A program made the translations under genes and the position numbers. Under the pieces are notes generated by a model, which was given only the letters and a program-made list of their open reading frames with translations, searched no databases and was not told where the DNA came from. Positions 1 to 15,100 of a stretch of 64,000 bases of DNA are shown here, in pieces. The number at the start of each line of letters is the position of its first letter. The first letter of the stretch is position 1. The stretch comes from Corella eumyota (taxonomy: Eukaryota > Chordata > Ascidiacea > Phlebobranchia > Corellidae): contig OY720102.1 in the NCBI GenBank assembly GCA_963082875.1, positions 3,410,001 through 3,474,000 of the forward strand. The letters run 5' to 3'.

Positions 1-3000
1 ATTTTTCAATTTTTTTGAAATTTTTATTGGCCCACTTGATATAGTACCAATTTATGGGGGGGAGCAATAATTTTTTGCCCTAACTTTTTTATTTTTGGAT
101 TTTTTCGCAAATTTCTTTATCTCTTATGTTAGTTAGGGCAATGCGCATCAAATAAGATGTTTAATTTCGGGATTTGAAATTTTGCAAAAATTTAGTAAAT
201 ATGTCATAACTTTATTAATATTAAATATTTTTTCATAATTTTTTTGAAATAAGATATTTAGACCAGTGCGGTTCTATTGGTTTGGTTTAAATTTGATTTA
301 AATTTTTTAATTTTTTTTGAAATTTTTATTGGCCCATTTTATATAGTACCAATATATGGGGGGGGGCAATAATTTTTTTCCCTAACTTTTTTATTTTTGG
401 ATTTTTTCGCAAATTTCTTTATCTCTTATGTTAGTTAGGGCAATGCGCATCAAATAATATGTTTAATTTTGGGATTTGAAATTTTGCGAAAATTTAGTAA
501 ATATGTCATAACATTATTAATATTAAATATTTTTTCATAATTTTTTTGAAATAGGATATTTAGACCAGTGCGGTTCTATTGGTTTGGTTTAAATTCGATT
601 TAAATTTTGAAATATTTTTGAAATTTTTATTGGCCCACTTTATTTAGTACCAATTTATGGGGGGGGGGCAATAATTTTTTGCCCTAACTTTTTTATTTTT
701 GGATTTTTTCGCAAATTTCTTTATCTCTTATGTTAGTTAGGGCAATGCGCATTAAATAAGATGTTTAATTTCGGGATTTGAAATTTTGCAAAAATTTAGT
801 AAATATGTCATAACTTTATTAATATTAAATATTTTTTCATAATTTTTTTGAAATAAGATATTTAGACCAGTGCGTTTCTATTTGTTTGGTTTAAATTCGA
901 TTTAAATTTTTCAATTTTTTTGAAATTTTTATTGGCCCACTTGATATAGTACCAATTTATGGGGGGGGGGGGGCAATAATTTTTTGTCCTAACTTTTTTA
1001 TTTTTGGATTTTTTCGCAAATTTCTTTATCTCTTATGTTAGTTAGGGCAATGCGCATTAAATAAGATGTTTAATTTCGGGATTTGAAATTTTGCGAAAAT
1101 TTAGTAAATATGTCATAACTTTATTAATATTAAATATTTTTTCATAATTTTTTTGAAATAAGATATTTAGACCAGTGCGTTTCTATTGGTTTGGTTTAAA
1201 TTTTTTAATTTTTTTTGAAATTTTTATTGGCCCATTTTATATAGTACCAATATATGGGGGGGGGGGCAATAATTTTTTGCCCTAACTTTTTTATTTTTGA
1301 ATTTTTTCGCAAATTTCTTTATCTCTTATGTTAGTTAGGGCAAGGCGCATTAAATAAGATGTTTAATTTCGGGATTTGAAACTTTGCGAAAATTTAGTAA
1401 ATATGTCATAACTTTATTAATATTAAATATTTTTTCATAATTTTTTTGAAATAGGATATTTAGACCAGTGCGGTTCTATTGGTTTGGTTTAAATTCGATT
1501 TAAATATTTTTGAAATTTTTATTGGCTCACTTTATTTAGTACCAATTTATGGGGGGGGGGGGGCAATAATTTTTTGCCCTAACTTTTTTATTTTTGGATT
1601 TTTTCGCAAATTTCTTTATCTCTTATGTTAGTTAGGGCAATGCGCATTAAATAAGTTGTTTAATTTCGGGATTTGAAATTTTACGAAAATTTAGTAAATA
1701 TGTGATAACTTTATTAATATTAAATATTTTTTCATAATTTTTTTGAAATAAGATATTTAGACAAGTGCGTTTCTATTTGTTTGGTTTAAATTCGATTTAA
1801 ATTTTTCAATTTTTTTGAAATTTTTATTGGCCCACTTGATATAGTACCAATTTATGTGGGGGGGGGCAATAATTTTTTGCCCTAACTTTTTTATTTTTGG
1901 ATTTTTTCGCAAATTTCTTTATCTCTTATGTTAGTTAGGGCAATGCGCATCAAATAAGATGTTTAATTTCGGGATTTGAAATTTTGCGAAAATTTAGTAA
2001 ATATGTCATAACTTTATTAATATTAAATATTTTTTCATAATTTTTTTGAAATAAGATATTTAGACCAGTGCGGTTCTATTGGTTTGGTTTAAATTCGATT
2101 TAAATTTTTTAATTTTTTTTGAAATTTTTATTGGCCCATTTTATATAGTACCAATATATGGGGGGGGGGCAATAATTTTTTGCCCTAACTTTTTTATTTT
2201 TGGATTTTTTCGTAAATTTCTTTATCTCTTATGTTAATTAGGGCAATGCGCATCAAATAATATGTTTAATTTCGGGATTTGAAATTTTGCGAAAATTTAG
2301 TAAATATGTCATAACATTATTAATATTAAATATTTTTTCATAATTTTTTTGAAATAGGATATTTAGACCAGTGCGGTTCTATTGGTTTGGTTTAAATTCG
2401 ATTTAAATTTTGAAATATTTTTGAAATTTTTATTGGCCCACTTTATTTAGTACCAATTTATGGGGGGGGGGCAATAATTTTTTGCCCTAACTTTTTTATT
2501 TTTGGATTTTTTCGCAAATTTCTTTATCTCTTATGTTAGTTAGGGCAATGCGCATTAAATAAGATGTTTAATTTCGGGATTTGAAATTTTGCGAAAATTT
2601 AGTAAATATGTCATAACTTTATTAATATTAAATATTTTTTCATAATTTTTTTGAAATAAGATATTTAGACCAGTGCGTTTCTATTTGTTTGGTTTAAATT
2701 CGATTTAAATTTTTCAATTTTTTTGAAATTTTTATTGGCCCACTTGATATAGTACCAATTTATGGGGGGGGGGGGGGGGCAATAATTTTTTGTCCTAACT
2801 TTTTTATTTTTGGATTTTTTCGCAAATTTCTTTATCTCTTATGTTAGTTAGGGCAATGCGCATTAAATAAGATGTTTAATTTCGGGATTTGAAATTTTGC
2901 GAAAATTTAGTAAATATGTCATAACTTTATTAATATTAAATATTTTTTCATAATTTTTTTGAAATAAGATATTTAGACCAGTGCGTTTCTATTTGTTTGG

Positions 3001-6000
3001 TTTAAATTCGATTTAAATTTTTCAATTTTTTTGAAATTTTTATTGGCCCACTTGATATAGTACCAATTTATGGGGGGGGCAATAATTTTTTGCCCTAACT
3101 TTTTTATTTTTGGATTTTTTCGCAAATTTCTTTATCTCTTATGTTAGTTAGGGCAATGCGCATCAAATAATATGTTTAATTTTGGGATTTGAAATTTTGC
3201 GAAAATTTAGTAAATATGTCATAACATTATTAATATTAAATATTTTTTCATAATTTTTTTGAAATAGGATATTTAGACCAGTGCGGTTCTATTGGTTTGG
3301 TTTAAATTCGATTTAAATTTTGAAATATTTTTGAAATTTTTATTGGCCCACTTTATTTAGTACCAATTTATGGGGGGGGGGGGCAATAATTTTTTGCCCT
3401 AACTTTTTTATTTTTGGATTTTTTCGCAAATTTCTTTATCTCTTATGTTAGTTAGGGCAATGCGCATTAAATAAGATGTTTAATTTCGGGATTTGAAATT
3501 TTGCAAAAATTTAGTAAATATGTCATAACTTTATTAATATTAAATATTTTTTCATAATTTTTTTGAAATAAGATATTTAGACCAGTGCGTTTCTATTTGT
3601 TTGGTTTAAATTCGATTTAAATTTTTCAATTTCTTTGAAATTTTTATTGGCCCACTTGATATAGTACCAATTTATGGGGGGGGGGGGCAATAATTTTTTG
3701 TCCTAACTTTTTTATTTTTGGATTTTTTCGCAAATTTCTTTATCTCTTATGTTAGTTAGGGCAATGCGCATTAAATAAGATGTTTAATTTCGGGATTTGA
3801 AATTTTGCGAAAATTTAGTAAATATGTCTTAACTTTATTAATATTAAATATTTTTTCATAATTTTTTTGAAATAAGATATTTAGACCAGTGCGTTTCTAT
3901 TTGTTTGGTTTAAATTCGATTTAAATTTTTCAATTTTTTTGAAATTTTTATTGGCCCACTTGATATAGTACCAATTTATGGGGGGGGGGGCAATAATTTT
4001 TTGCCCTAACTTTTTTATTTTTGGATTTTTCGCAAATTTCTTTATCTCTTATTTTAGTTAGGGCAATGCGCATCAAATAAGATGTTTAATTTCGGGATTT
4101 GAAATTTTGCGAAAATTTAGTAAATATGTCATAACTTTATTAATATTAAATATTTTTTCATAATTTTTTTGAAATAAGATATTTAGACCAGTGCGGTTCT
4201 ATTGGTTTGGTTTAAATTCGATTTAAATTTTTTAATTTTTTTTGAAATTTTTATTGGCTCACTTTATATAGTACCAATATATGGGGGGGGGGGCAATAAT
4301 TTTTTGCCCTAACTTTTTTATTTTTGGATTTTTTCGCAAATTTCTTTATCTCTTATGTTAGTTAGGGCAATGCGCATTAAATAAGATGTTTAATTTCGGG
4401 ATTTGAAATTTTGCAAAAATTTAGTAAATATGTCATAACTTTATTAATATTAAATATTTTTTCATAATTTTTTTGAAATAAGATATTTAGACCAGTGCGT
4501 TTCTATTTGTTTGGTTTAAATTCGATTTAAATTTTTCAATTTCTTTGAAATTTTTATTGGCCCACTTGATATAGTACCAATTTATGGGGGGGGGGGCAAT
4601 AATTTTTTGTCCTAACTTTTTTATTTTTGGATTTTTTCGCAAATTTCTTTATTTCTTATGTTAGTTAGGGCAATGCGCATCAAATAATATGTTTAATTTT
4701 GGGATTTGAAATTTTGCGAAAATTTAGTAAATATGTCATAACATTATTAATATTAAATATTTTTTCATAATTTTTTTGAAATAGGATATTTAGACCAGTG
4801 CGGTTCTATTGGTTTGGTTTAAATTCGATTTAAATTTTGAAATATTTTTGAAATTTTTATTGGCCCACTTTATTTAGTACCAATTTATGGGGGGGGGGGG
4901 CAATAATTTTTTGCCCTAACTTTTTTATTTTTGGATTTTTTCGCAAATTTCTTTATCTCTTATGTTAGTTAGGGCAATGCGCATTAAATAAGATGTTTAA
5001 TTTCGGGATTTGAAATTTTGCAAAAATTTAGTAAATATGTCATAACTTTATTAATATTAAATATTTTTTCATAATTTTTTTGAAATAAGATATTTAGACC
5101 AGTGCGTTTCTATTTGTTTGGTTTAAATTCGATTTAAATTTTTCAATTTCTTTGAAATTTTTATTGGCCCACTTGATATAGTACCAATTTATGGGGGGGG
5201 GGGGCAATAATTTTTTGTCCTAACTTTTTTATTTTTGGATTTTTTCGCAAATTTCTTTATCTCTTATGTTAGTTAGGGCAATGCGCATTAAATAAGATGT
5301 TTAATTTCGGGATTTGAAATTTTGCAAAAATTTAGTAAATATGTCTTAACTTTATTAATATTAAATATTTTTTCATAATTTTTTTGAAATAAGATATTTA
5401 GACCAGTGCGTTTCTATTTGTTTGGTTTAAATTCGATTTAAATTTTTCAATTTTTTTGAAATTTTTATTGGCCCACTTGATATAGTACCAATTTATGGGG
5501 GGGGGGGGCAATAATTTTTTGCCCTAACTTTTTTATTTTTGGATTTTTCGCAAATTTCTTTATCTCTTATTTTAGTTAGGGCAATGCGCATCAAATAAGA
5601 TGTTTAATTTCGGGATTTGAAATTTTGCGAAAATTTAGTAAATATGTCATAACTTTATTAATATTAAATATTTTTTCATAATTTTTTTGAAATAAGATAT
5701 TTAGACCAGTGCGGTTCTATTGGTTTGGTTTAAATTCGATTTAAATTTTTTAATTTTTTTTGAAATTTTTATTGGCTCACTTTATATAGTACCAATATAT
5801 GGGGGGGGGGGGCAATAATTTTTTGCCCTAACTTTTTTATTTTTGGATTTTTTCGCAAATTTCTTTATTTCTTATGTTAGTTAGGGCAATGCGCATCAAA
5901 TAATATGTTTAATTTTGGGATTTGAAATTTTGCGAAAATTTAGTAAATATGTCATAACATTATTAATATTAAATATTTTTTCATAATTTTTTTGAAATAG

Positions 6001-7271
6001 GATATTTAGACCAGTGCGGTTCTATTGGTTTGGTTTAAATTCGATTTAAATTTTGAAATATTTTTGAAATTTTTATTGGCCCACTTTATTTAGTACCAAT
6101 TTATGGGGGGGGGGGGGCAATAATTTTTTGCCCTAACTTTTTTATTTTTGGATTTTTTCGCAAATTTCTTTATCTCTTATGTTAGTTAGGGCAATGCGCA
6201 TTAAATAAGATGTTTAATTTCGGGATTTGAAATTTTGCGAAAATTTAGTAAATATGTCATAACATTATTAATATTAAATATTTTTTCATAATTTTTTTGA
6301 AATAGGATATTTAGACCAGTGCGGTTCTATTGGTTTGGTTTAAATTCGATTTAAATTTTGAAATATTTTTGAAATTTTTATTGGCCCACTTTATTTAGTA
6401 CCAATTTATGGGGGGGGGGGGGCAATAATTTTTTGCCCTAACTTTTTTATTTTTGGATTTTTTCGCAAATTTCTTTATCTCTTATGTTAGTTAGGGCAAT
6501 GCGCATTAAATAAGATGTTTAATTTCGGGATTTGAAATTTTGCAAAAATTTAGTAAATATGTCATAACTTTATTAATATTAAATATTTTTTCATAATTTT
6601 TTTGAAATAAGATATTTAGACCAGTGCGTTTCTATTTGTTCGGTTTAAATTCGATTTAAATTTTTCAATTTCTTTGAAATTTTTATTGGCCCACTTGATA
6701 TAGTACCAATTTATGGGGGGGGGGGGGGCAATAATTTTTTGTCCTAACTTTTTTATTTTTGGATTTTTTCGCAAATTTCTTTATCTCTTATGTTAGTTAG
6801 GGCAATGCGCATTAAATAAGATGTTTAATTTCGGGATTTGAAATTTTGCGAAAATTTAGTAAATATGTCTTAACTTTATTAATATTAAATATTTTTTCAT
6901 AATTTTTTTGAAATAAGATATTTAGACCAGTGCGGTTCTATTGGTTTGGTTTAAATTCGATTTAAATTTTTTAATTTTTTTTGAAATTTTTATTGGCTCA
7001 CTTTATATAGTACCAATATATGGGGGGGGGGGCAATAATTTTTTGCCCTAACTTTTTTATTTTTGGATTTTTTCGCAAATTTCTTTATTTCTTATGTTAG
7101 TTAGGGCAATGCGCATCAAATAATATGTTTAATTTCGGGATTTGAAATTTTGCGAAAATTTAGTAAATATGTCATAACATTATTAATATTAAATATTTTT
7201 TCATAATTTTTTTGAAATAGGATATTTAGACCAGTGCGGTTCTATTGGTTTGGTTTAAATTCGATTTAAAT

Positions 7272-10200
7272 TTTGAAATTTTTTAGAAATTTTTATTGGC
7301 CCACTTTATTTAGTACCAATTTATGGGGGGGGGGGGGGGGGGGGGCAATAATTTTTTGCCCTAACTTTTTTATTTTTGGATTTTATCGCAAATTTCTTTA
7401 TCTCTTATGTTAGTTAGGGCAATGCGCATTAAATAAGATGTTTAATTTCGGGATTTGAAATTTTGCAAAAATTTAGTAAATATGTCATAACTTTATTAAT
7501 ATTAAATATTTTTTTATAATTTTTTTGAAATAAGATATTTAGACCAGTGCGTTTCTATTTGTTTGGTTTAAATTCGATTTAAATTTTTAAATTTTTTTGA
7601 AATTTTTATTGGCCCACTTGATATAGTACCAATTTATGGGGGGGGGCAATAATTTTTTGCCCTAACTTTTTTATTTTTGGATTTTTTCGCAAACTTCTTT
7701 ATCTCTTATGTTAGTTAGGGCAATGCGCATTAAATAAGATGTTTAATTTCGGGATTTGAAATTTTGCGAAAATTTAGTAAATATGTCATAACTTTATTAA
7801 TATTAAATATTTTTTCATAATTTTTTTGAAATAAGATATTTAGACCAGTGCAGTTCTATTGGTTTGGTTTAAATTCGATTTAAATTTTTTAATTTTTTTG
7901 AAATTTTTATTGACCCACTTGATATAGTACCAATTTATGGGAGGGGGGGGGGCAATAATTTTTTGCCCTAACTTTTTTATTTTTGGAATTTTTCGCAAAT
8001 TTCTTTATCTCTTATGTTAGTTAGGGCAATGCGCATCAAATAAGATGTTTAATTTCGGGATTTGAAATTTTGCGAAAATTTAGTAAATATGTCATAACTT
8101 TATTAATATTAAATATTTTTTCATAATTTTTTTGAAATAGGATATTTAGACCAGTGCGGTTCTATTGGTTTGGTTTAAATTCGATTTAAATTTTTTTGAA
8201 ATTTTTATTGGCCCACTTTTTTAGTACCAATTTATGGGGGGGGGGCAATAATTTTTTGCCCTAACTTTTTTATTTTTTGATTTTTTCGCAAATTTCTTTA
8301 TCTCTTATGTTAGTTAGGGCAATGCGCATCAAATAAGATGTTTAATTTCGGTATTTGAAATTTTGCGAAAATTTAGTAAATATGTCATAACTTTATTAAT
8401 ATTAAATATTTTTTCATAATTTTATGAAATAAGATATTTAGACCAGTGCGGTTCTATTGGTTTGGTTTAAATTCGATTTAAATTTTTTAATTTTTTTTGA
8501 AATTTTTATTGGCTCACTTTATATAGTACCAATTTATGGGGAGGGGGGGGCAATAATTTTTTGTCCTAACTTTTTTATTTTTGGATTTTTTCGCAAATTT
8601 CTTTATCTCTTATGTTAGTTAGGGCAATGCGCATTAAATAAGATGTTTAATTTCGGGATTTGAAATTTTGCGAAAATTTAGTAAATATGTCTTAACTTTA
8701 TTAATATTAAATATTTTTTCATAATTTTTTTGAAATAAGATATTTAGACCAGTGCGGTTCTATTGGTTTGGTTTAAATTCGATTTAAATTTTTTAATTTT
8801 TTTTGAAATTTTTATTGGCTCACTTTATATAGTACCAATATATGGGGGGGGGGGGGCAATAATTTTTTGCCCTAACTTTTTTATTTTTGGATTTTTTCGC
8901 AAATTTCTTTATTTCTTATGTTAGTTAGGGCAATGCGCATCAAATAATATGTTTAATTTCGGGATTTGAAATTTTGCGAAAATTTAGTAAATATGTCATA
9001 ACATTATTAATATTAAATATTTTTTCATAATTTTTTTGAAATAGGATATTTAGACCAGTGCGGTTCTATTGGTTTGGTTTAAATTCGATTTAAATTTTGA
9101 AATTTTTTAGAAATTTTTATTGGCCCACTTTATTTAGTACCAATTTATGGGGGGGGCAATAATTTTTTGCCCTAACTTTTTTATTTTTGGATTTTATCGC
9201 AAATTTCTTTATCTCTTATGTTAGTTAGGGCAATGCGCATTAAATAAGATGTTTAATTTCGGGATTTGAAATTTTGCAAAAATTTAGTAAATATGTCATA
9301 ACTTTATTAATATTAAATATTTTTTTATAATTTTTTTGAAATAAGATATTTAGACCAGTGCGTTTCTATTTGTTTGGTTTAAATTCGATTTAAATTTTTA
9401 AATTTTTTTGAAATTTTTATTGGCCCACTTGATATAGTACCAATTTATGGGGGGGGGGCAATAATTTTTTGCCCTAACTTTTTTATTTTTGGATTTTTTC
9501 GCAAACTTCTTTATCTCTTATGTTAGTTAGGGCAATGCGCATTAAATAAGATGTTTAATTTCGGGATTTGAAATTTTGCGAAAATTTAGTAAATATGTCA
9601 TAACTTTATTAATATTAAATATTTTTTCATAATTTTTTTGAAATAAGATATTTAGACCAGTGCAGTTCTATTGGTTTGGTTTAAATTCGATTTAAATTTT
9701 TTAATTTTTTTGAAATTTTTATTGACCCACTTGATATAGTACCAATTTATGGGAGGGGGGGGGGCAATAATTTTTTGCCCTAACTTTTTTATTTTTGGAA
9801 TTTTTCGCAAATTTCTTTATCTCTTATGTTAGTTAGGGCAATGCGCATCAAATAAGATGTTTAATTTCGGGATTTGAAATTTTGCGAAAATTTAGTAAAT
9901 ATGTCATAACTTTATTAATATTAAATATTTTTTCATAATTTTTTTGAAATAGGATATTTAGACCAGTGCGGTTCTATTGGTTTGGTTTAAATTCGATTTA
10001 AATTTTTTTGAAATTTTTATTGGCCCACTTTTTTAGTACCAATTTATGGGGGGGGGGCAATAATTTTTTGCCCTAACTTTTTTATTTTTTGATTTTTTCG
10101 CAAATTTCTTTATCTCTTATGTTAGTTAGGGCAATGCGCATCAAATAAGATGTTTAATTTCGGTATTTGAAATTTTGCGAAAATTTAGTAAATATGTCAT

Positions 10201-10900
10201 AACTTTATTAATATTAAATATTTTTTCATAATTTTTTGAAATAAGATATTTAGACCAGTGCGGTTCTATTGGTTTGGTTTAAATTCGATTTAAATTTTTT
10301 AATTTTTTTTGAAATTTTTATTGGCTCACTTTATATAGTACCAATTTATGGGGAGGGGGGGGCAATAATTTTTTGTCCTAACTTTTTTATTTTTGGATTT
10401 TTTCGCAAATTTCTTTATCTCTTATGTTAGTTAGGGCAATGCGCATTAAATAAGATGTTTAATTTCGGGATTTGAAATTTTGCGAAAATTTAGTAAATAT
10501 GTCTTAACTTTATTAATATTAAATATTTTTTCATAATTTTTTTGAAATAAGATATTTAGACCAGTGCGTTTCTATTTGTTTGGTTTAAATTCGATTTAAA
10601 TTTTTCAATTTTTTTGAAATTTTTATTGGCCCACTTGATATAGTACCAATTTATGGGGGGGGGGCAATAATTTTTTGCCCTAACTTTTTTATTTTTGGAT
10701 TTTTCGCAAATTTCTTTATCTCTTATTTTAGTTAGGGCAATGCGCATCAAATAAGATGTTTAATTTCGGGATTTGAAATTTTGCGAAAATTTAGTAAATA
10801 TGTCATAACTTTATTAATATTAAATATTTTTTCATAATTTTTTTGAAATAAGATATTTAGACCAGTGCGGTTCTATTGGTTTGGTTTAAATTCGATTTAA
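7272..10900 (+). repeat. Duplicated six-monomer block (~1.81 kb offset)
   Basis: The rare GAAATTTTTTAGAAATTTTT monomer junction occurs near 7,272 and again near 9,098. The ATTGACCCACTT variant occurs at about 7,910 and 9,722, and the GGGGAGGGG variant at about 8,538 and 10,350. This is a six-monomer tandem duplication. Boundaries are approximate. Confidence 0.7.
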
Positions 10901-12149
10901 ATTTTTTAATTTTTTTTGAAATTTTTATTGGCTCACTTTATATAGTACCAATATATGGGGGGGGGGGCAATAATTTTTTGCCCTAACTTTTTTATTTTTG
11001 GATTTTTTCGCAAATTTCTTTATTTCTTATGTTAGTTAGGGCAATGCGCATCAAATAATATGTTTAATTTCGGGATTTGAAATTTTGCGAAAATTTAGTA
11101 AATATGTCATAACATTATTAATATTAAATATTTTTTCATAATTTTTTTGAAATAGGATATTTAGACCAGTGCGGTTCTATTGGTTTGGTTTAAATTCGAT
11201 TTAAATTTTGAAATTTTTTAGAAATTTTTATTGGCCCACTTTATTTAGTACCAATTTATGGGGGGGGGGGGGGGGGGGCAATAATTTTTTGCCCTAACTT
11301 TTTTATTTTTGGATTTTATCGCAAATTTCTTTATCTCTTATGTTAGTTAGGGCAATGCGCATTAAATAAGATGTTTAATTTCGGGATTTGAAATTTTGCA
11401 AAAATTTAGTAAATATGTCATAACTTTATTAATATTAAATATTTTTTTATAATTTTTTTGAAATAAGATATTTAGACCAGTGCGTTTCTATTTGTTTGGT
11501 TTAAATTCGATTTAAATTTTTAAATTTTTTTGAAATTTTTATTGGCCCACTTGATATAGTACCAATTTATGGGGGGGGGCAATAATTTTTTGCCCTAACT
11601 TTTTTATTTTTGGATTTTTTCGCAAATTTCTTTATCTCTTATGTTAGTTAGGGCAATGCGCATTAAATAAGATGTTTAATTTCGGGATTTGAAATTTTGC
11701 GAAAATTTAGTAAATATGTCATAACTTTATTAATATTAAATATTTTTTCATAATTTTTTTGAAATAAGATATTTAGACCAGTGCGTTTCTATTTGTTTGG
11801 TTTAAATTCGATTTAAATTTTTCAATTTTTTTGAAATTTTTATTGGCCCACTTTATTTAGTACCAATTTATGGGGGGGGGGGCAATAATTTTTTGCCCTA
11901 ACTTTTTTATTTTTGGATTTTTTCGCAAACTTCTTTATCTCTTATGTTAGTTAGGGCAATGCGCATTAAATAAGATGTTTAATTTCGGGATTTGAAATTT
12001 TGCGAAAATTTAGTAAATATGTCATAACTTTATTAATATTAAATATTTTTTCATAATTTTTTTGAAATAGGATATTTAGACCAGTGCAGTTCTATTGGTT
12101 TGGTTTAAATTCGATTTAAATTTTTCAATTTTTTTGAAATTTTTATTGA

Positions 12150-15100
12150 CCCACTTGATATAGTACCAATTTATGGGAGGGGGGGGGGGCAATAATTTTT
12201 TGCCCTAACTTTTTTATTTTTGGAATTTTTCGCAAATTTCTTTATCTCTTATGTTAGTTAGGGCAATGCGCATCAAATAAGATGTTTAATTTCGGGATTT
12301 GAAATTTTGCGAAAATTTAGTAAATATGTCATAACTTTATTAATATTAAATATTTTTTCATAATTTTTTTGAAATAGGATATTTAGACCAGTGCGGTTCT
12401 ATTGGTTTGGTTTAAATTCGATTTAAATTTTTTTGAAATTTTTATTGGCCCACTTTTTTAGTACCAATTTATGGGGGGGGGGGCAATAATTTTTTGCCCT
12501 AACTTTTTTATTTTTTGATTTTTTCGCAAATTTCTTTATCTCTTATGTTAGTTAGGGCAATGCGCATCAAATAAGATGTTTAATTTCGGTATTTGAAATT
12601 TTGCGAAAATTTAGTAAATATGTCATAACTTTATTAATATTAAATATTTTTTCATAATTTTTTGAAATAGGATATTTAGACCAGTGCGGTTCTATTGGTT
12701 TGGTTTAAATTCGATTTAAATTTTTTAATTTTTTTTGAAATTTTTATTGGCTCACTTTATATAGTACCAATTTATGGGGGGGGGGGCAATAATTTTTTGT
12801 CCTAACTTTTTTATTTTTGGATTTTTTCGCAAATTTCTTTATCTCTTATGTTAGTTAGGGCAATGCGCATTAAATAAGATGTTTAATTTCGGGATTTGAA
12901 ATTTTGCGAAAATTTAGTAAATATGTCTTAACTTTATTAATATTAAATATTTTTTCATAATTTTTTTGAAATAAGATATTTAGACCAGTGCGTTTCTATT
13001 TGTTTGGTTTAAATTCGATTTAAATTTTTCAATTTTTTTGAAATTTTTATTGGCCCACTTGATATAGTACCAATTTATGGGGGGGGGGCAATAATTTTTT
13101 GCCCTAACTTTTTTATTTTTGGATTTTTCGCAAATTTCTTTATCTCTTATTTTAGTTAGGGCAATGCGCATCAAATAAGATGTTTAATTTCGGGATTTGA
13201 AATTTTGCGAAAATTTAGTAAATATGTCATAACTTTATTAATATTAAATATTTTTTCATAATTTTTTTGAAATAAGATATTTAGACCAGTGCGGTTCTAT
13301 TGGTTTGGTTTAAATTCGATTTAAATTTTTTAATTTTTTTTGAAATTTTTATTGGCTCACTTTATATAGTACCAATATATGGGGGGGGGGGCAATAATTT
13401 TTTGCCCTAACTTTTTTATTTTTGGATTTTTTCGCAAATTTCTTTATTTCTTATGTTAGTTAGGGCAATGCGCATCAAATAATATGTTTAATTTCGGGAT
13501 TTGAAATTTTGCGAAAATTTAGTAAATATGTCATAACATTATTAATATTAAATATTTTTTCATAATTTTTTTGAAATAGGATATTTAGACCAGTGCGGTT
13601 CTATTGGTTTGGTTTAAATTCGATTTAAATTTTGAAATTTTTTAGAAATTTTTATTGGCCCACTTTATTTAGTACCAATTTATGGGGGGGGGGGGGGGGG
13701 GGTGGGGGGGGCAATCATTTTTTGCCCTAACTTTTTTATTTTTGGATTTTTTCGCAAATTTCTTTATCTCTTATGTTAGTTAGGGCAATGCGCATCAAAT
13801 AAGATGTTTAATTTCGGGATTTGAAATTTTGCGAAAATTTTGTAAATATGTCATAACTTTATTAATATTAAATATTTTTTCATAATTTTTTTGAAATAGG
13901 ATATTTAGACCAGTGCGGTTCTATTGGTTTGGTTTAAATTCGATTTAAATTTTTCAATTTTTTTGAAATTTTTATTGGCCCACTTTATTTAGTACCAATT
14001 TATGGGGGGGGGGGGGCAATAATTTTTTGCCCTAACTTTTTTATTTTTGGATTTTTTTGCAATCTTCTTTATCTCTTATGTTAGTTAGGGCAATGCGCAT
14101 TAAATAAGATGTTTAATTTCGGGATTTGAAATTTTGCGAAAATTTAGTAAATATGTCATAACTTTATTAATATTAAATATTTTTTCATAATTTTTTTGAA
14201 ATAAGATATTTGGACCAGTGCAGTTCTATTGGTTTGGTTTAAATTCGATTTAAATTTTTTAATTTTTTTGAAATTTTTATTGACCCACTTGATATAGTAC
14301 CAATTTATGGGAGGGGGGGGGGGGGCAATAATTTTTTGCCCTAACTTTTTCATTTTTGGAATTTTTCGCAAATTTCTTTATCTCTTATGTTAGTTAGGGC
14401 AATGCGCATCAAATAAGATGTTTAATTTCGGGATTTGAAATTTTGCGAAAATTTAGTAAATATGTCATAACTTTATTAATATTAAATATTTTTTCATAAT
14501 TTTTTTGAAATAAGATATTTAGACCAGTGCGTTTCTATTTGTTTGGTTTAAATTCGATTTAAATTTTTCAATTTTTTTGAAATTTTTATTGGCCCACTTG
14601 ATATAGTACCAATTTATGGGGGGGGGGGGTGGGGGGGGGCAATAATTTTTTGCCCTAACTTTTTTATTTTTGAATTTTTTCGCAAATTTCTTTATCTCTT
14701 ATGTTAGTTAGGGCAATGCGCATCAAATAAGATGTTTAATTTCGGGATTTGAAATTTTGCGAAAATTTTGTAAATATGTCATAACTTTATTAATATTAAA
14801 TATTTTTTCATAATTTTTTTGAAATAGGATATTTAGACCAGTGCGGTTCTATTGGTTTGGTTTAAATTCGATTTAAATTTTTCAATTTTTTTGAAATTTT
14901 TATTGGCCCACTTTATTTAGTACCAATTTATGGGGGGGGGGGGGCAATCATTTTTTGCCCTAACTTTTTTATTTTTGGATTTTTTCGCAAACTTCTTTAT
15001 CTCTTATGTTAGTTAGGGCAATGCGCATTAAATAAGATGTTTAATTTCGGGATTTGAAATTTTGCGAAAATTTAGTAAATATGTCATAACTTTATTAATA

